A stretch of 64,000 nucleotides of DNA, from contig CATNEN010000029.1 of NCBI GenBank assembly GCA_950097015.1, positions 4,421,501-4,485,500 on the forward strand, written 5' to 3'. A program made the position numbers and the translations under genes. Numbering within the stretch: position 1 is the first letter of the stretch; every line of letters begins with the position of its first letter. This document shows positions 21,483-32,603 of the stretch, piece after piece. The notes beneath the pieces are model-generated. The model had not been told where the DNA came from. It saw nothing but the letters and a program-made list of their open reading frames with translations, and did no database searches. Source of the DNA: Macrostomum hystrix (Eukaryota > Platyhelminthes > Macrostomidae).

Positions 21483-21962
21483 ATCTCATTCTGTCTCACT
21501 GTCTCACTCTGTATCACTCTGTCACACTCTGTCTCATTCTGTCTCACTGTCTCACGGTGTCTCACGGTGTCTCACGGTGTCTCACGGTGTCTCACTCTGT
21601 CTCAAACTGTCTCATTCTGTCTCACTCTGTCTCACTCTGTCTCACAGTGTCTCACAGTGTCTCATTCTGTCTCACTCTGTCTCACAGTGTCTCATTCTGT
21701 CTCACAGTGTCTCATTCTGTCTCACAGTGTCTCATTCTGTCTCACAGTGTCTCATTCTGTATCATGTCTCATTCTGTATCATGTCTCATTCTGTATCATG
21801 TTGTGTCACTCTGTCTCATTCTGTCTCGCAGTGTCTCACTCTCACTCACTCTGTCTCACTCACTCACTCACTCACTCACTCACTCACTCACTCACGCACT
21901 CACTCACTCACTCACTCACTCACTCACTCACTCACTCACTCACTCACTCACTCACTCACTTA
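21483..21962. repeat. Tandem array: TGTCTCA-type units, then (CTCA)n
   Basis: The first part (to about 21835) is CTCA plus CTGT/CAGTGT/CGGTGT units of about 10 bp. The second (21838-21961) is a clean CTCA tetranucleotide run of about 30 copies. The GTGTCTCA core resembles the arrays in RALGAPB introns at 54.6 and 55.5 kb. Confidence 0.95.
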
Positions 21963-21964
21963 CG

Positions 21965-22294
21965 GTTTTGATATATGTTTCCCATGATTCCCATGATTCC
22001 CATGATTTGATGATTCTTCTAAACTCGTCAATCACAGTTCTCCGTCTTCCAGCTCTTATGCCCCAAGAAATTTACATTTATCCGTTAAGCCCGATTGCGC
22101 GAGCATCTATTACTATGCTGAACATTCTCACCGTTCAGCATCTATCCATAGCCTATGTTAGGACATTCAAACAAGGGCCAAATACTCGTAGCACTTATGA
22201 GGGTAGAGCATTGCCGAAATCTCACCCCCATATTTTATAGATATAATGCGAAACAGCTGACTAGAAAGAAAATTGCTCAATCGATCCTTTGCCG

Positions 22295-22329
<35 letters not shown>

Positions 22330-22690
22330 GACTTCCTCAATCTTCGCCTTTCACGCGTCAGTCAGTCAAAATCGACGGGCCGTACAGTAGCTGTCACAGC
22401 TATCAAACTTAACGCCCTACTGACTAGGCTTATTTTCTAGCTTATAATTTTACTTTAACTTGGCCTCAGAATAATTAGACACTTGAGACACGGCCGCATT
22501 GTTATCTGCATTCATCCGTCTCTCTCTCATTTTCTATCTCGATCAATGCTCTGCCTGGCCGACAAAGCAACTGATAAAACACCCTTCGGATGGGTTCCCA
22601 CTCATTGTAAAATGGTTGCTTGGAAGGACTAACTTTTTTTTTAATTGCATTCCATTAAAAGCATATTCTCCATACTTGTGTTTCTAAAAA
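21965..22690. other. Intronic sequence with a (TC)n run
   Basis: A (TC)n microsatellite is at about 22300-22324. Nothing coding was recognised. Confidence 0.5.
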
Positions 22691-22835
22691 TAGCATCGGT
22701 CTGAACTAAAAATAGCAACAGTCACGTGACGAACGGCCTTACGTGTCTAAAAATAGCAACAGTCACGTGACGAACGGCCTTACCTGTCTAAAAATAGCAT
22801 GACATAGTGTGGAATGCGTCACGTGGGCACTGACC
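22688..22835. repeat. Short 41-bp repeat carrying CACGTG
   Basis: Two close copies of CTAAAAATAGCAACAGTCAC + GTGACGAACGGCCTTAC, and a third diverged copy with GTCACGTGGGC. Each contains the palindrome CACGTG (E-box sequence). Whether a factor binds cannot be told. Confidence 0.6.
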
Positions 22836-22839
22836 TTGT

Positions 22840-24165
22840 TTAAAAAAAATGCTCTTCCACGCTGAGTGGATTGAATGACACCCAAAAGTTTAAAATTGCA
22901 ACATTTACAACATTGGATTACAACAAGAGCTGTCATTCGACAAGAATGCGCAATTATGCTAATTCATGAGCCTGTCATCCTTGACTGATAATATTTTCGT
23001 TTCTTCTCTTTCTTCCTCTTCTGCTAGCCCAACGAGGGGATGAAATTTTTCGAACATAGAAAAAAAGTAAAATGAGAAAAAAATTGGAACTCCCAGGAGG
23101 GAGGAGCCGACAGAGACAGGGATGCGAGCGCTGCGGATACCCGGCCGGCAGAACTGTCCTTGAGAAAAGAAATGAGCGGAAAATGCATGCTTGATGAGGG
23201 AGCCAGGCTGATTGGGATGCGAATAGACAGACTGCATTGGGGCCAAGGAAATATAGGGGGGGCAGAAACAGAACTCTGGAGTTCAAGAAAATACAAAGAA
23301 GGGGCTGAGAGCCATTCGGATATGGAGAGGACTGAGTAAACATGATAATATTCAGATGGCGGATGCAGCAAAATTGACAAAGAGAAAGTTTGGAACAAGA
23401 AAGTAGGAAGGCGCAGTCCATGAACTGTACCCAGGCAAGACAAGCAAGTTAAGGTCAAGCTAAGGGGCAAAAGAAGAAGGAGGACAGGGGCACAAACAGT
23501 GGCATGCCTTTTACATTTTATCACTATTGTCTATGGCCACAGCTGAACTATTAAGTATTCCTTCGTCTAACTGATATCGATTTACCAAGGACAAAATATG
23601 ATTGGCTGAGGAAGTTTTAATTGTAGCTATTTTTAGAAAGCTTGGTCGGGTAAATCCCATGCTTGATAAAAATTATTATGCTGGAGTTCCCACTCAGGGG
23701 AATTCCACTGAAGGAATCCGCCGATGGGAATTCCTTTGAGCTGGTTTCAGTCAGATTTCACTGTTGACGATTTTCCAGTCAGGGGGGATTCCACTGGCGA
23801 TGCACTTTCTGTGCTATACATGGTACAGTTGTTAAGCATGTCTGGGCATGCAGTTCTTTCAACTATAAGCAAAGTCATAAAATTGTAACGTAGATTTACA
23901 AGCCAGGTTTCCCATTGAAATCCCTACAGAATAAATTGCTTTGCAGTACGGCGAACGAATTGAGCCCTTCCGTAGCAGAATCTGCCGCAATTCATCACGA
24001 AACTATAATCCTCAGTTACATGCCACAGTTTTGCAACAATTTAATTGCTGTCCGAAACTAAACCAAACAAACAGGAAGCTGTTTAACTCAAATAGGAATA
24101 CTTAGAAAAATTGTAGATTTAGAAAATTAGGCAATTTTATGACCATACGTTCTATAGAGCAACAT
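22840..24165. other. Intronic sequence, no supported feature
   Basis: Three overlapping minus-strand frames at 22959-23524 are in different phases over the same DNA and have no domain or splice support. Nothing else was recognised. Confidence 0.4.
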
Positions 24166-24171
24166 AATTTG

Positions 24172-26515
24172 CGTCTAAATCCATGGATTGCTAGACTATT
24201 CTGTGATGGATGATGGATAGAATGGATTGCTAGACTGTTCTGTGACGGTTGATGGGATAGAATGGATTGCTAGACTGTTCTGTGAGGGATGATGGGATAT
24301 AATGGATTGCTAGACTATTCTGTGACGGTTGATGGGATAGAATGGATTGCTAGACTGTTCTGTGATGGATGATGGGATAGAATGGATTGCTAGACTATTC
24401 TGTGACGGTTGATGTGATAGAATGGATTGCTAGACTGTTCTGTGAGGGATGATGGGATAGAATGGATTGCTAGACTATTCTGTGACGGTTGATGGGATAG
24501 AATGGATTGCTAGACTATTCTGTGAGGGATGATGGGATATAATGGATTGCTAGACTATTCTGTGACGGTTGATGGGATAGAATGGATTGCTAGACTGTTC
24601 TGTGATGGATGATGGATAGAATGGATTGCTAGACTATTCTGTGACGGTTGATGGGATAGAATGGATTGCTAGACTATTCTGTGACGGTTGATGTGATAGA
24701 ATGGATTGCTAGACTATTCTGTGACGGTTGATGGGAGAGAATGGATTGTTAGACTATTCTGTGACGGTTGATGTGATAGAATGGATTGCTAGACTGTTCT
24801 GTGAGGGATGATGGGATAGAATGGATTGCTAGACTATTCTGTGACGGTTGATGGGATAGAATGGATTGCTAGACTATTCTGTGACGGTTGATGGGATAGA
24901 ATGGATTGCTAGACTATTCTGTGATGGATGATGGGATAGAATGGATTGCTAGACTATTCTGTGATGGATGATGGATAGAATGGATTGCTAGACTATTCTG
25001 TGATGGATGATGGATAGAATGGATTGCTAGACTGTTCTGTGACGGTTGATGGGATAGAATGGATTGCTAGACTATTCTGTGACGGTTGATGTGATAGAAT
25101 GGATTGCTAGACTATTCTGTGAGGGATGATGGGATAGAATGGATTGCTAGACTATTCTGTGATGGATGATGGGATAGAAAGGATTGCTAGACTATTCTGT
25201 GATGGATGATGGATAGAATGGATTGCTAGACTGTTCTGTGACGGTTGATGGGATAGAATGGATTGCTAGACTATTCTGTGACGGTTGATGGGATAGAATG
25301 GATTGCTAGACTATTCTGTGACGGTTGATGTGATAGAATGGATTGCTAGACTATTCTGTGACGGTTGATGGGAGAGAATGGATTGTTAGACTATTCTGTG
25401 ACGGTTGATGTGATAGAATGGATTGCTAGACTATTCTGTGACGGTTGATGGGATAGAATGGATTGCTAGACTGTTCTGTGATGGATGATGGGATAGAATG
25501 GATTGCTAGACTATTCTGTGATGGATGATGGATAGAATGGATTGCTAGACTATTCTGTGATGGATGATGGGATAGAATGGATTGCTAGACTATTCTGTGA
25601 TGGATGATGGATAGAATGGATTGCTAGACTATTCTGTGATGGATGATGGATAGAATGGATTGCTAGACTGTTCTGTGACGGTTGATGGGATAGAATGGAT
25701 TGCTAGACTATTCTGTGACGGTTGATGTGATAGAATGGATTGCTAGACTATTCTGTGAGGGATGATGGGATAGAATGGATTGCTAGACTATTCTGTGATG
25801 GATGATGGGATAGAAAGGATTGCTAGACTATTCTGTGATGGATGATGGATAGAATGGATTGCTAGACTGTTCTGTGACGGTTGATGGGATAGAATGGATT
25901 GCTAGACTATTCTGTGACGGTTGATGGGATAGAATGGATTGCTAGACTATTCTGTGACGGTTGATGTGATAGAATGGATTGCTAGACTATTCTGTGACGG
26001 TTGATGGGAGAGAATGGATTGTTAGACTATTCTGTGACGGTTGATGTGATAGAATGGATTGCTAGACTATTCTGTGACGGTTGATGGGATAGAATGGATT
26101 GCTAGACTATTCTGTGATGGATGATGGGATAGAATGGATTGCTAGACTATTCTGTGATGGATGATGGATAGAATGGATTGCTAGACTATTCTGTGATGGA
26201 TGATGGATAGAATGGATTGCTAGACTATTCTGTGATGGATGATGGGATAGAATGGATTGCTAGACTATTCTGTGATGGATGATGGATAGAATAGATTGCT
26301 AGACTGTTCTGTGACGGTTGATGGGATAGAATGGATTGCTAGACTATTCTGTGATGGATGATGGGATAGAATGGATTGCTAGACTGTTCTGTGATGGATG
26401 ATGGGATAGAATGGATTGCTAGACTATTCTGTGATGGATGATGGATAGAATGGATTGCTAGACTATTCTGTGATGGATGATGGGATAGAATGGATTGCTA
26501 GACTATCCTATGGGA
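24172..26515. repeat. 40-bp satellite array with higher-order structure (about 58 units)
   Basis: Unit GATTGCTAGACTATTCTGTG + ACGGTTGATGGGATAGAATG, with 39-bp variants (GATGGATGATGGATAG) and GTTCTG/ATTCTG alternatives. Variant markers recur about 636 bp apart: GGAGAGAATGG at 24734, 25371 and 26007; TAGAAAGGATT at 25175 and 25811. This gives a 16-unit higher-order repeat present up to three times. The array ends about 60 nt downstream of the 5' splice site at 26576. Confidence 0.97.
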
Positions 26516-26576
26516 TGATAGGACAGCACCCGTGCAGCATTTTGGTAAATTTATTTCTCGAGTACAATCATCTCAC

Positions 26577-26733
26577 CTTCTTTTCGTAGTGAGAACACGT
26601 CTGGCCGCTGCTCAAGCAGAATCCGCAGCTCCGTCGAGAAGCTTTCGCGTTCCTTGAACTCTTCAACTTTGCGCTGAAGAGCCGTCAGCCTAGCCCGCCT
26701 TTGTTCAGAACTCACGGGCCGCGGTGACATCAT
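26577..26733 (-). CDS. DMD: Dystrophin exon: spectrin-like helix
   Basis: Acceptor CTTCGAAG|ATGATG; donor AGAAG|GTGAGA. Phase 0 in, phase 1 out, matching the 10984-11558 exon. It encodes SSEQRRARLTALQRKVEEFK and LLEQRPDVFSLRKE, a typical end-of-repeat coil. The intron that follows is 15 kb and contains the alternative first exon. Confidence 0.7.
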
Positions 26734-26807
26734 CTTCGAAGAGGTGGGAAAATAACAAGCGTGATAAGGATATTCTGTCTCCGATCTGTTAATCTCCTAA
26801 TCCTCAC

Positions 26808-27215
26808 CTCCGTTTCCCAGGCCTGGAAGTCCCTGGCGACAGTATCTAGCCAATCGGCAAGCTCGCTAAGTTTTCCTTTGTCCACCTGAGTTCCAGCTGA
26901 CTTGGACTGTCTATGGCAATTCAGAATTTGCCAATCATTAGCCAGAGCTTCGACCTTAGCGGAAGTCGATGTCGATGCTGGGGCCGAAGTTCTGCGAAAT
27001 CGAAGTTCGACACGTCTGTTGAGTGCGCGATACTGTTCAGACCGTCTCTGCCAGTCGGTATCGACTGCGACATCCGCGTTGGTAAGCTGAGTGGCCGTCC
27101 AGGCCTGCAGATCGTCCATAGCGACTAACAGCGACTCCAGAGAGCTAGCGGAGGCCTGAAGCAACCGTCGCTGCTCCGTCAGCGACTGCTGAAGCCGACT
27201 GTGCTCGGCTTTGGC
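26808..27215 (-). CDS. DMD: Dystrophin exon: spectrin repeat
   Basis: 136 codons, phase 0 both sides. Acceptor CTGCCAG|GCCAAA; donor ACGGAG|GTGAGG. Heptads carry spectrin-type tryptophans: MDDLQAWTATQL, ADWLDTVARDFQAWETE, and a central LANDWQIL. A Ser/Thr/Ala-rich loop interrupts the middle. The acceptor sits 15 nt from a 12-bp tandem array. Confidence 0.8.
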
Positions 27216-27229
27216 CTGGCAGCGAGATG

Positions 27230-27512
27230 GATTGGATGGTGGGTTGGATGGTGGGTTGGATGGTGGGTTGGATGGTGGGTTGGATGGTGGGTTGGATGGT
27301 GGGTTGGATGGTGGGTTGGATGGTGGGTTGGATGGTGGGTTGGATGGTGGGTTGGATGGTGGGTTGGATGGTGGGTTGGATGGTGGGTTGGATGGTGGGT
27401 TGGATGGTGGGTTGGATGGTGGGTTGGATGGTGGGTTGGATGGTGGGTTGGATGGTGGGTTGGATGGTGGGTTGGATGGTGGGTTGGATGGTGGGTTGGA
27501 TGGTGGGTTGGA
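27230..27512. repeat. 12-bp tandem array GGTTGGATGGTG
   Basis: About 23 near-perfect copies on the plus strand, so the dystrophin pre-mRNA contains (CACCATCCAACC)n here. This is the reverse complement of the array at 28905-29355. It ends 15 nt from the acceptor of the 26808-27215 exon. Confidence 0.98.
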
Positions 27513-27599
27513 TGATGGGCTGTGTCTTCTGTTTTTGTGTCTTCATTTTGTTGTCTACCTAGAATTTATTTCTATGGAAGCCAGAGCGTGAAGTTCAAC

Positions 27600-28070
27600 C
27601 AACGGTCGATTGTGTTTTAAGTTAGATGCTGAGAGCAGGAGGGATGTTTGGATGGTTAGGCCATTGTCGGTAGCAAACAAATGGGTATCATGCCAAGGTC
27701 ACTAGAGGTCATACCGGATCTGGCCTATTACGGTCGTATTTAGACTGATTGTCAGAAAGTTTACAGACTCAGGGAAAGTTGATGAGTGAGCTCAAGCTTG
27801 ATTCGGGGGAATAGAAAATGAGGTCAAGATGAGGTCAGTTCTAGCCATCGGCAGTCTTGGGATAACTGTATGGGAGAAAAACTGGCCGGCATTGGTAAAT
27901 CAGGCTCTTCTAAATGATTATAATATTATTTACTCTGGAGAATCAGAGTATGTCATGCACAGCCGTTGGTAGCTAACAGATCTAGGAGAATTAAGCTACT
28001 GCTAGTAGCAAGCAACGTATTTTCGGGGTAAATGGGGTAAATTTCCATTAGTGAAAATCTGTATTTAACT
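27600..28070. other. Intronic sequence, nothing recognised
   Basis: Intron between two dystrophin exons; no repeat or exon support. Confidence 0.5.
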
Positions 28071-28073
28071 CAC

Positions 28074-28548
28074 CCGCACCAGTGCTTGTCGTTCGTCGTC
28101 TCCCAAAATATCCGCCGATGTCGCCGTCAACAGGCCCGACACCCGATCGCCTTGGACCTCTAGACCGGCTTGCAGGTCGGCCAGTCTGGCCAGCAGCTCT
28201 CGCCGGCCCGATAGATCGTCCGCCGCCAAACGGAGGCGACTCGATGAGACGGTGTCAACGGCGCTGGCAGCTCTAGAGAGGAGATTTTCCATCTCGGATC
28301 TGTGCTGCCCGTGTCCTTTCTCTGATGCTGGATTCTCTGGCTGCTGCTGCTGTTGTTGTTGTTGTAGTTGATTTAGTTTTTCGCACTCTATTATTGGCTT
28401 TTGTTTATTTTGTGTATTGTCTAAAAGACGCTTATCATCAGCAATTATGTGATTTTGAAGGCTCGGTTGCTCATGCTGTGATTTCTCTTCGCTGAATATT
28501 TTCGCGTCTGTTGACTCCACTGGCTGAGCAAAGTTTCCCTGTCCAATT
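28074..28548 (-). CDS. DMD: Dystrophin exon: polyQ linker and spectrin-like coil
   Basis: Acceptor AACTGCAG|AATTGG; strong donor GTGCGG|GTGAGT. Phase 2 in, phase 0 out. It encodes a charged linker, an eight-residue Gln run, then a coil (MENLLSRAASAVDTVSSSRL; ELLARLADLQAGLEVQGDRV). The split arginine codon AG|A joins it cleanly to the 28645-28799 exon. Confidence 0.75.
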
Positions 28549-28644
28549 CTGCAGTTTTTGTGAAAGCTTTACGAAATCAGTCAACAACACGGTGACAAAA
28601 CTGCTTAAAATGTGTTTATAATCACCTTTTAGGAAATTTCTTAC

Positions 28645-28799
28645 CTTAAACTGCCTGCGATTCGTTCCACAATGCTCTTCGCGTTGTCTGTCGCGCTGAC
28701 ATCACCGCTTCGATGCTCGCTTTTGACCGAAACTTGGGAACCACGGTACCCGATTGATTTCAGCTCGTTTGTGAGTTGAGCAGCTCTCGGGCTCACAAA
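28645..28799 (-). CDS. DMD: Dystrophin exon: rod segment
   Basis: Acceptor TTTGTCCAG|TTTGTG; strong donor TTTAAG|GTAAGA. 155 nt, phase 0 in, phase 2 out. It encodes SPRAAQLTNELKSIGYRG and NAKSIVERIAGSLR. No domain is identifiable alone; support is from splice sites and phase. Confidence 0.65.
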
Positions 28800-28904
28800 C
28801 TGGACAAATTGCGTGAAATTAAGGATTTAACTTCTCCGATTCAGGTTATCGCAACCATAAGCAAACCATAAGTGATTTAACAGCAGAATTTTCCGAATCC
28901 AAAC

Positions 28905-29356
28905 CCACCATCTAACCCACCATCCAACCCACCATCCAACCCACCATCCAACCCACCATCCAACCCACCATCCAACCCACATCCAACCCACCATCCAACC
29001 CACCATCCAACCCACCATCCAACCCACCATCCAACCCACCATCCAACCCACCATCCAACCCACCATCCATCCCACCATCCATCCCACCATCCAACCCACC
29101 ATCCATCCCACCATCCAACCCACCATCCAACCCACCATCCAACCCACCATCCAACCCACCATCCAACCCACCATCCAACCCACCATCCAACCCACCATCC
29201 AACCCACCATCCATCCCACCATCCATCCCACCATCCAACCCACCATCCATCCCACCATCCAACCCACCATCCAACCCACCATCCAACCCACCATCCAACC
29301 CACCATCCAACCCACATCCAACCCACATCCAACCCACCATCCAACCCACCATCCAG
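28905..29356. repeat. 12-bp tandem array CCAACCCACCAT
   Basis: About 37 copies, with CCATCCCACCAT variants and three 11-bp units. It begins about 20 nt downstream of the 5' splice site at 29375. In the pre-mRNA it reads (ATGGTGGGTTGG)n, complementary to the array at 27230-27512. Confidence 0.98.
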
Positions 29357-29375
29357 CTAAGCCTTCCCTTCTCAC

Positions 29376-29498
29376 CGTGGCGTCGCTGCTGGTTCTGTTA
29401 GGCACCTGTATGGCCAGCAGCTCTTTCACAATTTTTAGACTTGATCTCAGGAGTTCGATTTCTCTGCTCAGCTGTGCTCGTCTCTCTCGCCATAAGTT
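29376..29498 (-). CDS. DMD: Dystrophin exon: spectrin-like helix
   Basis: 41 codons, phase 0 both sides. Acceptor CAACTTCAG|AACTTA; donor GCCACG|GTGAGA. It encodes LWRERRAQLSREIELLRSSL then VKELLAIQV, a heptad helix beginning with the Leu-Trp typical of spectrin repeats. Confidence 0.75.
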
Positions 29499-29573
29499 CT
29501 GAAGTTGTTTGCAAATATTAGCGCGTTACTTAATTCCGTTTAGTAACGGAATTCCCAAATTGCCGAGACTCAC

Positions 29574-29747
29574 TCTCAGCTGCATGAGTTCGAATCTCTT
29601 CGTCATGACGGGAAGCGGCTGGAACAGCTCCTCGACTGAGACGTCCGTCGATGCTGACGCTTTCCCTCTGCCGCCGTCGAGGCAATGATCGACCGAAATG
29701 AGATCGATAATCTCAGTATCGATCTGATCGATTTGCTTTTGGAAGAG
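29574..29747 (-). CDS. DMD: Dystrophin exon: rod segment
   Basis: 58 codons, phase 0 both sides. Excellent acceptor TTGTCTTGCAG|CTC; donor CTGAGA|GTGAGT. It encodes LFQKQIDQIDTEIIDLIS and VEELFQPLPVMTKRFELMQL, a helix, loop and helix pattern. Confidence 0.75.
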
Positions 29748-29825
29748 CTGCAAGACAAGCACGTTTAATCTGTCAAGATCTGTCAAATGTGAAGTAAATC
29801 GAGTTTATGATTTTAATAGATGTGT

Positions 29826-30622
29826 GATTTCAGTAGGTGTGATGACAGTCGGAGTGATGTCAGTGAGTGTGTGATGTCAGTGAGTGTGTGATGTCAGTGT
29901 GTGATATCAGTGAGTGATGTCAGTGAGTGTGTGATGTCAGTGAGTGTGTTATGTCAGTGAGTGTGTGATGTCAGTGAGTGTGTGATGTCAGTGAGTGTGT
30001 TATGTCAGTGAGTGTGTGATGTCAGTGAGTGTGTGATGCCAGTGTGTGATATCAGTGAGTGATGTCAGTGAGTGTGTGATGTCAGTGGGTGTGTGATGTC
30101 AGTGGGTGTGTGATGTCAGTGGGTGTGTGATGTCAGTGGGTGTGTGATGTCAGTGAGTGTGTGATGTCAGTGAGTGTGTGATGTCAGTGGGTGTGTGATG
30201 TCATTGGATGTGTGATGTCAGTGAGTATGTGATATCAGTGAGTGATGTCAGTGAGTGTGTGATGTCAGTGTGTGATATCAGTGAGTGATGTCAGTGAGTA
30301 TGTGATATCAGTGAGTGATGTCAGTGAGTGTGTGATGTCAGTGTGTGATGTCAGTGAGTGATGTCAGTGAGTGTGTGATGTCAGTGAGTGTGTGATGTCA
30401 GTGGGTGTGTGATGTCATTGGATGTGTGATGTCAGTGAGTATGTGATATCAGTGAGTGATGTCAGTGAGTGTGTGATGTCAGTGTGTGATATCAGTGAGT
30501 GATGTCAGTGGGTGTGTGGTGTCAGTGAGTGTGTGATGTCAGTGGATGTGTGATGTCAGTGAGTATGTGATGTCAGTGAGTGTGATGTCATTGGGTGTGT
30601 GATTTCAGTAGGTGTGTGAAGT
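29826..30622. repeat. Tandem array, 17-bp unit GTCAGTGAGTGTGTGAT
   Basis: Mixed with shorter TCAGTGTGTGATA units and GGGTGT/GGATGT variants. A segment near 30040-30240 recurs near 30340-30470, suggesting a local higher-order repeat. It lies in the intron between the 24-nt exon and the 29574 exon. Confidence 0.95.
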
Positions 30623-30624
30623 AA

Positions 30625-31215
30625 TTTTTGTAATGTCATGTGTGTGTCTATTGTCAAATTGAGCTGTTTGCGGTAAATTTTCGATTTCTCGGGCATCAAG
30701 CCTTACATGTTAAATGTTAAATAATTAAACGTCTGACTTGTTTGCCTAGAAAACCTCATCGAACAAAATAGCAAATCATAATTGACAGACCCGATAGAAG
30801 ATATTTCATAATTTTTAGACGGCCACTCAGACATGCCTGAATGTCCCGCAGCGTGAGCATGAGGTCAGTGTCTAATCTAATTTGAGCCGCTGATGTGATG
30901 TGGGATCAAGTGTGCTTGCATGAACTCCAATATCGTGATGCTCTGCGTTGGTTTGAATTATGACCATAAAGATGTTTGCTAGCTAAAATTTCCCCAAGAT
31001 AACAGATTTTGCAAATTTTCCCCTATCTGCCAAACTCCCTTAAGTTATCGATTTCCAGAAAACAGGAAAATTTCATAAATATGCTATGATATTGAGTGGC
31101 CGTTTATAAGACTAGTGCGAAATTATTAATTGGTTTTTGGGTAATCGCATTTATGAAGACTATACACCCAGCTGCTACATAGTTACGAGTACTCACTGTG
31201 AAAAACAAGTCTAAC
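30625..31215. other. Intronic sequence, nothing recognised
   Basis: AT-rich; no exon or element support. Confidence 0.5.
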
Positions 31216-31221
31216 ATTTTA

Positions 31222-31640
31222 CCTTGCAGTTTTGCATTCACCTGTTATACAGGCATTCACCTGTTATACAGGCATTCACCTGTTATACAGGCATTGACCT
31301 GTGATACAGGCATTCACCTGTGATACAGGCATTCACCTGTTATACAGGCATTCACCTGTTATACAGGCATTCACCTGTTATACAGGCATTCACCTGTTAT
31401 ACAGGCATTCACCTGTTATACAGGCATTCACCTGTTATACAGGCATTCACCTGTTATACAGGCATTCACCTGTTATACAGGCATTCACCTGTTATACAGG
31501 CATTCACCTGTTATACAGGCATTCACCTGTTATACAGGCATTCACCTGTTATACAGGCATTCACCTGTTATACAGGCATTCACCTGTTATACAGGCATTA
31601 ACCTGTTATACAGGCATTCACCTGTTCTACACCTGTTCCT
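31222..31640. repeat. Tandem array, 19-bp unit AGGCATTCACCTGTTATAC
   Basis: About 22 copies, very homogeneous in the centre, with degenerate TAGAC-type units to about 31710. Plus-strand frames across it are products of the repeat. Confidence 0.97.
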
Positions 31641-31786
31641 GTTCTACCTGTTAGACAAGCATTCACATGTTAGACAGGCATTCACTGGTTAGAATGGCAT
31701 TCACGTGTTAGATGGTGTCCCTAACATGCCATTTTTAATGTAGATTTTTAAAAAAGTTGATCACAGCAAGAAATTGATCAACTTAC

Positions 31787-31810
31787 ATCGTTGCAGAAGT
31801 CCACATAAAT
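31787..31810 (-). CDS. DMD: Candidate 24-nt microexon of the dystrophin gene
   Basis: Flanked by a strong acceptor TTTTTCATTTCAG|ATT and a strong donor GAT|GTAAGT. It encodes IYVDFCND in phase 0. Joined to its neighbours it gives LGEQLT-IYVDFCND-LFQKQIDQ, a continuous helix-like sequence. Neighbouring exons are also phase 0, so it could be constitutive or alternative. Confidence 0.6.
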
Positions 31811-32027
31811 CTGAAATGAAAAATATAAAAGATGCAATCGAAACTGGCTTACCTGTCATCGGTCTAGTCATGGCAGTTTTTTTTAAAGATATTAGAAAGT
31901 ATACTAACAACATGAAATAAAATCTGTGCTTTTAATTATTGGTGTCTGGATCCTTTGTTTGATCCTTAGTTTAATTATACCCATATTATATATTTTTTAA
32001 TTATTCGACTTTTCATTCGATTCTTCG

Positions 32028-32170
32028 TCATATCTTTTCTTTTCATTTTATAGCTATATTCTTCGTTCGATTCTTCGTTCGATTCTTCGTTCGACTCTTC
32101 GTTCGATTCTTCGTTCGATTCTTAATTCGATTCTTCATTCGATTCTTCGTTCGGTTTTTAATCCGATTCT
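32028..32170. repeat. Short array of TTCGTTCGATTC units
   Basis: About a dozen imperfect 11-12 bp units ending in an AT-rich flank, intronic. Confidence 0.8.
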
Positions 32171-32301
32171 CTTTTGTTTTCTATTTTTTGCTTAATTCTA
32201 CAAGCCAGACACTTATTCTAAATGATCTAGTAGTAGATTAGGATCCGATTGATCCCAGACTCCACCCGACTCTAGATAATGGGCAGCAGCAGGCAGCTCA
32301 C

Positions 32302-32556
32302 AGTCAGCTGTTCACCCAGCAGCTCAACTGAGTCGGCCATCTCCAAGGAGCGACGCATAAGGCCAACGCCATCCGTCAGGCTGTCGATTCGGGCGCGCAG
32401 TTTCGCCAGCTTCAACGCCTCCGGCGAAGCCGACGCTGACATTGAGTCTCTTGTCTGAGCGGCTTGTCGACGCCGGTGCTCGAATTCCAGCAGCAGCGCC
32501 GCGTCCTCGGCCGAGTTATCCGCCTCCTCCTGGCCCAGAGAGGCTTCGAGCATCGT
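32302..32556 (-). CDS. DMD: Dystrophin exon: spectrin-like coil
   Basis: 85 codons, phase 0 both sides, from acceptor GAACACGCAG|ACGATG to donor CTGACT|GTGAGC. It encodes LLLEFEHRRRQAAQTRD and LAKLRARIDSLTDGVGLMRR then LEMADSVELLGEQLT, clear heptads. The acceptor is a judgement: an earlier AG (GATCAGCAG at about 32586) is possible. Confidence 0.65.
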
Positions 32557-32603
32557 CTGCGTGTTCGGAGTGAAATAATTCGGCTGAACTGCTGATCTGC
32601 TAT

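Noticed and set aside
22959-23524. Three overlapping minus-strand frames of 95-166 codons
   Set aside because: They cover the same DNA in different phases, with low-complexity Ser/Leu/Phe sequence and no domain or splice support.
24172-26515. CRISPR-like regular repeats
   Set aside because: Units are contiguous with no unique spacers, and the window is eukaryotic.
28827-29429. 200-codon frame with repeated WMVG/GLDGG
   Set aside because: Only the first 19 or so residues are exon (29376-29498); the rest is the 12-bp intronic array after the donor.
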